From Anastatus disparis (lineage: Eukaryota; Arthropoda; Insecta; Hymenoptera; Eupelmidae): 64,000 bases of DNA. The first letter of the stretch is position 1, and the number at the start of each line of letters is the position of its first letter. The stretch spans positions 9,796,001 to 9,860,000 of the forward strand of contig JAFFSR010000251.1 in the NCBI GenBank assembly GCA_017163975.1, read 5' to 3'. Under the pieces are notes generated by a model. It was not told the DNA's origin. It searched no databases and saw only the letters and a program-made list of their open reading frames with translations. Of this stretch, positions 60,311-64,000 are shown piece after piece. The translations under genes were made by a program, and so were the position numbers.

Positions 60311-61908
60311 TTTAAATCAGAAATTTATGCAGGCCGCTGTAATTTTTAGGTAAATAAAAAATTTTATCAGAGACGACCTATATAAATTTGAATAATATCA
60401 GTATTAATCATTAAATAATACATACTTTGAAATAAATATAAAAACATATTGTAAATGTAAAAAGCATTAAATGAAACAAGTACTCTTTAAGTGGTCGTTA
60501 TCGTCTTGATAAGCGATTACATTGATCGTACGATAAAAGTAGAAGCGCGTGCGCCAAAAAGGTACGTTGTTATAACTTATTGATATGTTAAGTGGTGCAT
60601 TATAAGTTAACGGAATTTTTGTTCCTTTGTAATATCTATTTTTCATCTTTGATAATATTAATCTTACAAAAAAAATTTATTTGAAACACAATGTTACATT
60701 TATTTTTAAAATTTAGATTTAAAAAATATTAATATTATTTAAATTCACATGACTAAAATCTATTTATTTTCATTCACATTTATTTAAGTATATTGCATTA
60801 ATTTTTAAGCTTAATAATAAATGAAAATGAAAAAAAGAACTTCTAAATTAATGAAAATAATATTCTGATTAAAATGTAAAATATTAATACTTTTAAATAC
60901 AAAATTCTGTTTGAAAAAATTGAAATAATAAAAAACATTTTAAATAATACTTTAGCCAAAATGTAAGCAATTTACATGAAAATTACCAAGTATTAATTCG
61001 TTTTAACCAACTTTTATAAAAGTTTTGCCTCGACGCAACGAAAAATAGAGAAAAAAAGTAAATCCTTTATTTCTAAAGTCACTTAACTTTATTACGCCAC
61101 AATTCAACAAACTAATTCTTCAATTAGAGTTGAGCAGTATCCTCACTGCGTTGCATTCGAAATTAGTATCACGCCATGCAAATCTGTTATAAACAGCTAT
61201 TTTTATGCTACCACAGATGTTTTTAAAATTTTATGTATTATATTTTTACTAAATTAAAATTATAAAAATGGATCATTGATAATTATACTGCAGTATAAAA
61301 TTTGAAAACAAAATTGAAATGTATACCCCAAAAGAAAACTATTTCGAAAAAGCTTAAAGGAATCTTATGAATTTTAAATATCTTTTAATAATGAAAGTTG
61401 ATCATAATTATTGAATTTTTCATAGCTTATCTGTTAACAACACAATCAAAAAGTATTTATGCAAATTAAAAAATACGTTAATATAAAATTTATAATCTAA
61501 AAGCTGAGGGAGTAGTATAAAAAATTTCCTCATTCAATTCATTGTGTTATACTATATTTACATTTATATTCTTTGTCATAACTTCCGTATCCAAGTTTTC
61601 ATCGTTGCGCAAGTAGCTCAGAATTAACACATTAACAATAGGATCAGAAATAAGACTTTTGTTGAGAAAATCGATACTTATATACCAGATTTAAAGATTC
61701 AATTTTTGTCATAGATGGTAACTTCTTTCATCAAAAATATTGCTTAAATTTTTATTTGAGTGGTTTAGTTAAAGATATTGATTAAATTCGATAAAAGATT
61801 AAATTATTAGATTGAATAAAAAATTATATTTTGAAAAACAATAAAATAAACTAACTCTAACAATTGTTGAAAAAAAATAGTATATTTAGTAAAAAAATAT
61901 CAAGAAAA
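60311..61908. other. AT-rich DNA, no gene seen
   Basis: A less AT-rich patch at 60480-60600 and another at 61020-61200 (with ATGCAAAT). No coding sequence or element recognised. Confidence 0.45.
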
Positions 61909-62244
61909 GTACAAGTTATTAGTGTACTTGGGTTTACCCACTTTTTTTTTTAACAGATCTCTCCCTCAGGCTGAAAATCTAAATATTGTTACGTTGGGCT
62001 CTAGCACCATCCAAATTGTCCTCAGTGTTTATTTTGTAGGCTTAAACACCGAAAACAGTTTTCTTACACTTACCGCACGCATTTTAATAACGAAAAATTA
62101 CCTAATCGATCAACAAGTTTGCTTAGGCATTAGAGTGGTCACCCATCAAAGTAATGACCGCGCCCAACGCTGTTTAACTTCGTTGATCGGCAGAGGTGCA
62201 GTCCCGTAACCTTATCAATGTGCTGATCTGTATAAGTTACTAGT
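61909..62244 (-). mobile_element. 5S rRNA-derived SINE with target duplication
   Basis: The element proper is 61924-62229, minus strand. Its head (about 62209 down to 62132) follows 5S rRNA closely: GAAGTTAAACAGCGTTGGGC, GCGGTCATTACTTTGATGGG and TGACC cover the 5S internal promoter (box A, intermediate element, box C). The body continues about 180 bp and reaches an A10 tract (T tract 61942-61951 on plus). Flanks GTATAAGTTACTAGT (62230-62244) and GTACAAGTTATTAGT (61909-61923) match at 13 of 15 positions, as expected for an ageing retroposon duplication. This is SINE3-type architecture. The plus-strand frame 61922-62209 is not a gene. Confidence 0.85.
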
Positions 62245-62614
62245 GTTTCATAATTGACTATATTAAAAATTATAGAAATTCAGAAATTCAATATAGGCTC
62301 TTACAGCGAAAATAGCATTTATGCTTATAACTTGAAATTATGGTCTTTCATGAATCAAAAATGAAATTGTAGATTTTTTTGTTCCAAATTTAAATTGATC
62401 AAAAATATGACTTATCATTGATAAAATAAAAAATTATGAAAAAAATCGATTAAAATTTACATGATTAGAACGCTAACAAGAGTAAATTGTAGATATTTTT
62501 TATGAATCAATAAATGTAATGATAATAGTAATTGATTATGAACATTTTTTATAAAAATCATTTGAGAGAAAAAAATATGTTTTTTTTTTTGCGGGATTCC
62601 TGCTTGATACAGCC
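62245..62614. other. AT-rich spacer
   Basis: No gene or element seen. A T10-plus tract sits at about 62579-62590. Confidence 0.45.
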
Positions 62615-62825
62615 GTGAACTGTACGGTTAAAAACATTTGTGTAATCTGTTAACTTTTTTCGTCTGTTACTTAATGTCTGTTAAATCAACAGACACAAGT
62701 ATGTTAATTTAACATATATATTAAATTTTTCACGGACAATTTGTCTGTTAAAGTAACAGACATTTTTGTCTGTAAACAGTTTTTAACAGACGTGTCTGTT
62801 AATATTTCTAACCGTGTGTATTCAC
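62615..62825. mobile_element. 211 bp MITE with TGTCTGTTA palindromes
   Basis: Imperfect ends GTGAACTGTACGGTTA and (inverse) GTGAATACACACGGTTA. Inside, TGTCTGTT and AACAGACA form perfect 21 bp palindromes at 62675-62695 and 62742-62762, with further CTGTTAA/TTAACAG copies. Non-coding. The superfamily is not assigned. Confidence 0.75.
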
Positions 62826-63773
62826 ATTATAACCATATATTCTTGCTGTAAAGTTTCCATCAGAGAAACAAATAAAGTAAGACTCGAGAAATACTGAAGA
62901 AAAATCACGAACAAGAAATTGAAATACAAAACTGAATGAAGGCAGCCATATCAATACTTAAATACTGTAACATCATGAACAAACATGACAGATACAACAA
63001 GAATTTAATGTGACTCATCTTGTCAATTTCGTTAAAATAACGTTATCTCCGTAGCTAACAGCCTCTACTGAACATGCTTGATCACCCATGCGAGAAAAGC
63101 CCTCCTAAACATGTGCATTCATCAAGCTATAAACCCTGTCACATTCGTCAACCTTTGGGAAGAATTCCAGGATCTAATATTGTCATTAGCTGATCCACCC
63201 CGTTAAAACGAATTGTAGTTTTTGTGAAATAACCGATCATGAATTGACAAAATGCGGGACAGGAAAATAATAATATAAATATTTATAATCATCCTGGAAG
63301 CCTTAAAATATTCTCGAAATTATTGGTCATCACTAAAACTAAAGTAAAAGTTAATCACGAGGATCCTTATTTCTTTCCAACTTCTTGAATCTTAATTTTA
63401 TTGACCATTTAATATCTTAAAGAGCTAAGGTCAAGATATAACGGTATAAATTTTAATGAATTTCTTAAAACATTCAATAAATAATATTTTGATTTTTAGT
63501 TAAATTAATATTAAAATTATTTAGCTTTACTATAATTCTTAAATATCAAAAATTATAGTAAAGCTTTTTTAAGTAATTAGTAAAATGGTACGTATATGAG
63601 TTGTAAAAAAACAGGATGATAACAAATGTATTAACCCTTTCGGTCACATGAGGACATTTTCTTACACGAACTCTAATTAGTTCATATGAATTAGACAAAC
63701 TTTTTTTTGAGATAAAACAAGTACAATGATTTTAATGGGCAAAATACAAGATATCTAAGAATTTAGAAAATAA
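62826..63773. other. mixed DNA; less AT-rich block at 63010-63250
   Basis: The 63010-63250 block is clearly less AT-rich. One plus-strand frame reads LNMCIHQAINPVTFVNLWEE before a stop, with a stop just upstream. I do not recognise it, and it may be a decayed transposon or gene fragment. A hairpin AGCTTTACTATAATT lies at about 63522-63563. TTAACCCTTTCGGTCACATG at 63632-63651 looks like a piggyBac-type terminus without a visible partner. Confidence 0.4.
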
Positions 63774-63850
63774 ATAGTATTTTATGCCACGTGGGGTAAA
63801 AATGCGGCATTCTAGGCTGGCATGGAGTTAGCTCTCGAGTCAAAGGCGAA
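63774..63850 (+). repeat. half copy of the hairpin module
   Basis: ATAGTATTTTATGCCACGTG then GGGTAAAAATGCGGCATTCT aligns with the left half of the next module (63854). It stops at AAAGGCGAAAA, directly before it. Confidence 0.5.
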
Positions 63851-63853
63851 AAA

Positions 63854-63995
63854 ATAGTATATTATGTACCTCGGGAGGTAAAATAAAGGACAGACCATAG
63901 CACGAGTGAATTGACACCCGAAGCAAAGCCGAGGGTGGCAAACTCGTGCTATGGGTTGTCCATTTTACCTTCCGTGGTGCATATACGATTTTTTT
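63854..63995 (+). repeat. hairpin module copy 4
   Basis: Left edge ATAGTATATTATGTACC, right edge GGTGCATATACGATTTTTTT. The stem GGTAAAATAAAGGACAGACC and ATAGCACGAG pairs with CTCGTGCTAT and GGGTTGTCCATTTTACC. The apex reads CCCGAAGCAAAGCCGAGGG. The element may continue past the window end. Confidence 0.8.
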
Positions 63996-64000
63996 CAACA

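Noticed and set aside
61922..62209. 95-codon plus-strand open frame
   Set aside because: It is the antisense of the 5S-derived SINE; the nucleotide match to 5S rRNA explains the sequence.
63632..63651. piggyBac element starting TTAACCCTTTCGG
   Set aside because: Only one terminus-like string; no inverse partner with TTAA in the window, so not called as an element.
1..64000. Polydnavirus proviral segment or other viral genes
   Set aside because: Considered because an insect host of this type could carry one, but no viral gene family or excision motif can be recognised.
1..64000. CRISPR array or prokaryotic operons
   Set aside because: No regularly spaced identical repeats and no coding density; the window is eukaryotic.

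Overview
This is an AT-rich eukaryotic (insect) window, roughly three quarters A+T by eye, with no intact protein-coding gene that I can support. The best clues to the organism are a decayed, intronless ionotropic receptor (IR) of the divergent insect type, a decayed Suv4-20-type SET-domain gene, a 5S-rRNA-derived SINE, tRNA-derived SINE-like sequence and many small DNA transposons. A hymenopteran, perhaps a parasitoid wasp, fits the base composition and repeat content, but this is inference; no sequence here fixes the species.

Layout. 1-22.5 kb is low-complexity AT-rich DNA with a few less AT-rich islands, a tRNA-like SINE (5590-5785) and a small palindromic MITE (18045-18222). 22.5-31 kb holds dispersed MITEs: two inverted copies of one ~200 bp family (22543-22742 and 30616-30805, the second inside another MITE), and a 14-bp-TIR element (25362-25864) that carries a nested hAT-type MITE with a perfect 8-bp target duplication. 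A TATA box followed by an ATG and a 5' splice site near 29.8 kb is the only candidate gene start.

35.7-50.3 kb is a dense repeat zone: long inverted repeats (foldback elements) at 36.5-37.2, 39.5-41.4, 42.8-43.2, 45.95-46.34 and 47.6-48.1 kb; two 'GATGGGTCGATGAATTGATG'-like minisatellites; a GC-rich double hairpin; and four copies of a hairpin module with conserved edges but different stems (35992, 42627, 46599 and 63854, with degenerate half copies elsewhere).

50-64 kb contains two arrays of a ~150 bp AT-rich repeat (51.6-52.4 and 59.6-60.3 kb), a TA-flanked MITE, the IR pseudogene (52991-54846, minus), a TTAA-flanked long-TIR element (56303-56787), the SET pseudogene (57710-58905, minus) split by a 567 bp insertion and cut at its 5' side by a Tc1-like terminus, the 5S-derived SINE (61924-62229, minus) with a 15 bp imperfect target duplication, and a palindromic MITE at 62.6 kb.

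Nothing here forms an operon or pathway. The main story is layered transposon insertion, with structure-conserved hairpins and foldbacks as the least explained component, plus two recognisable gene relics.
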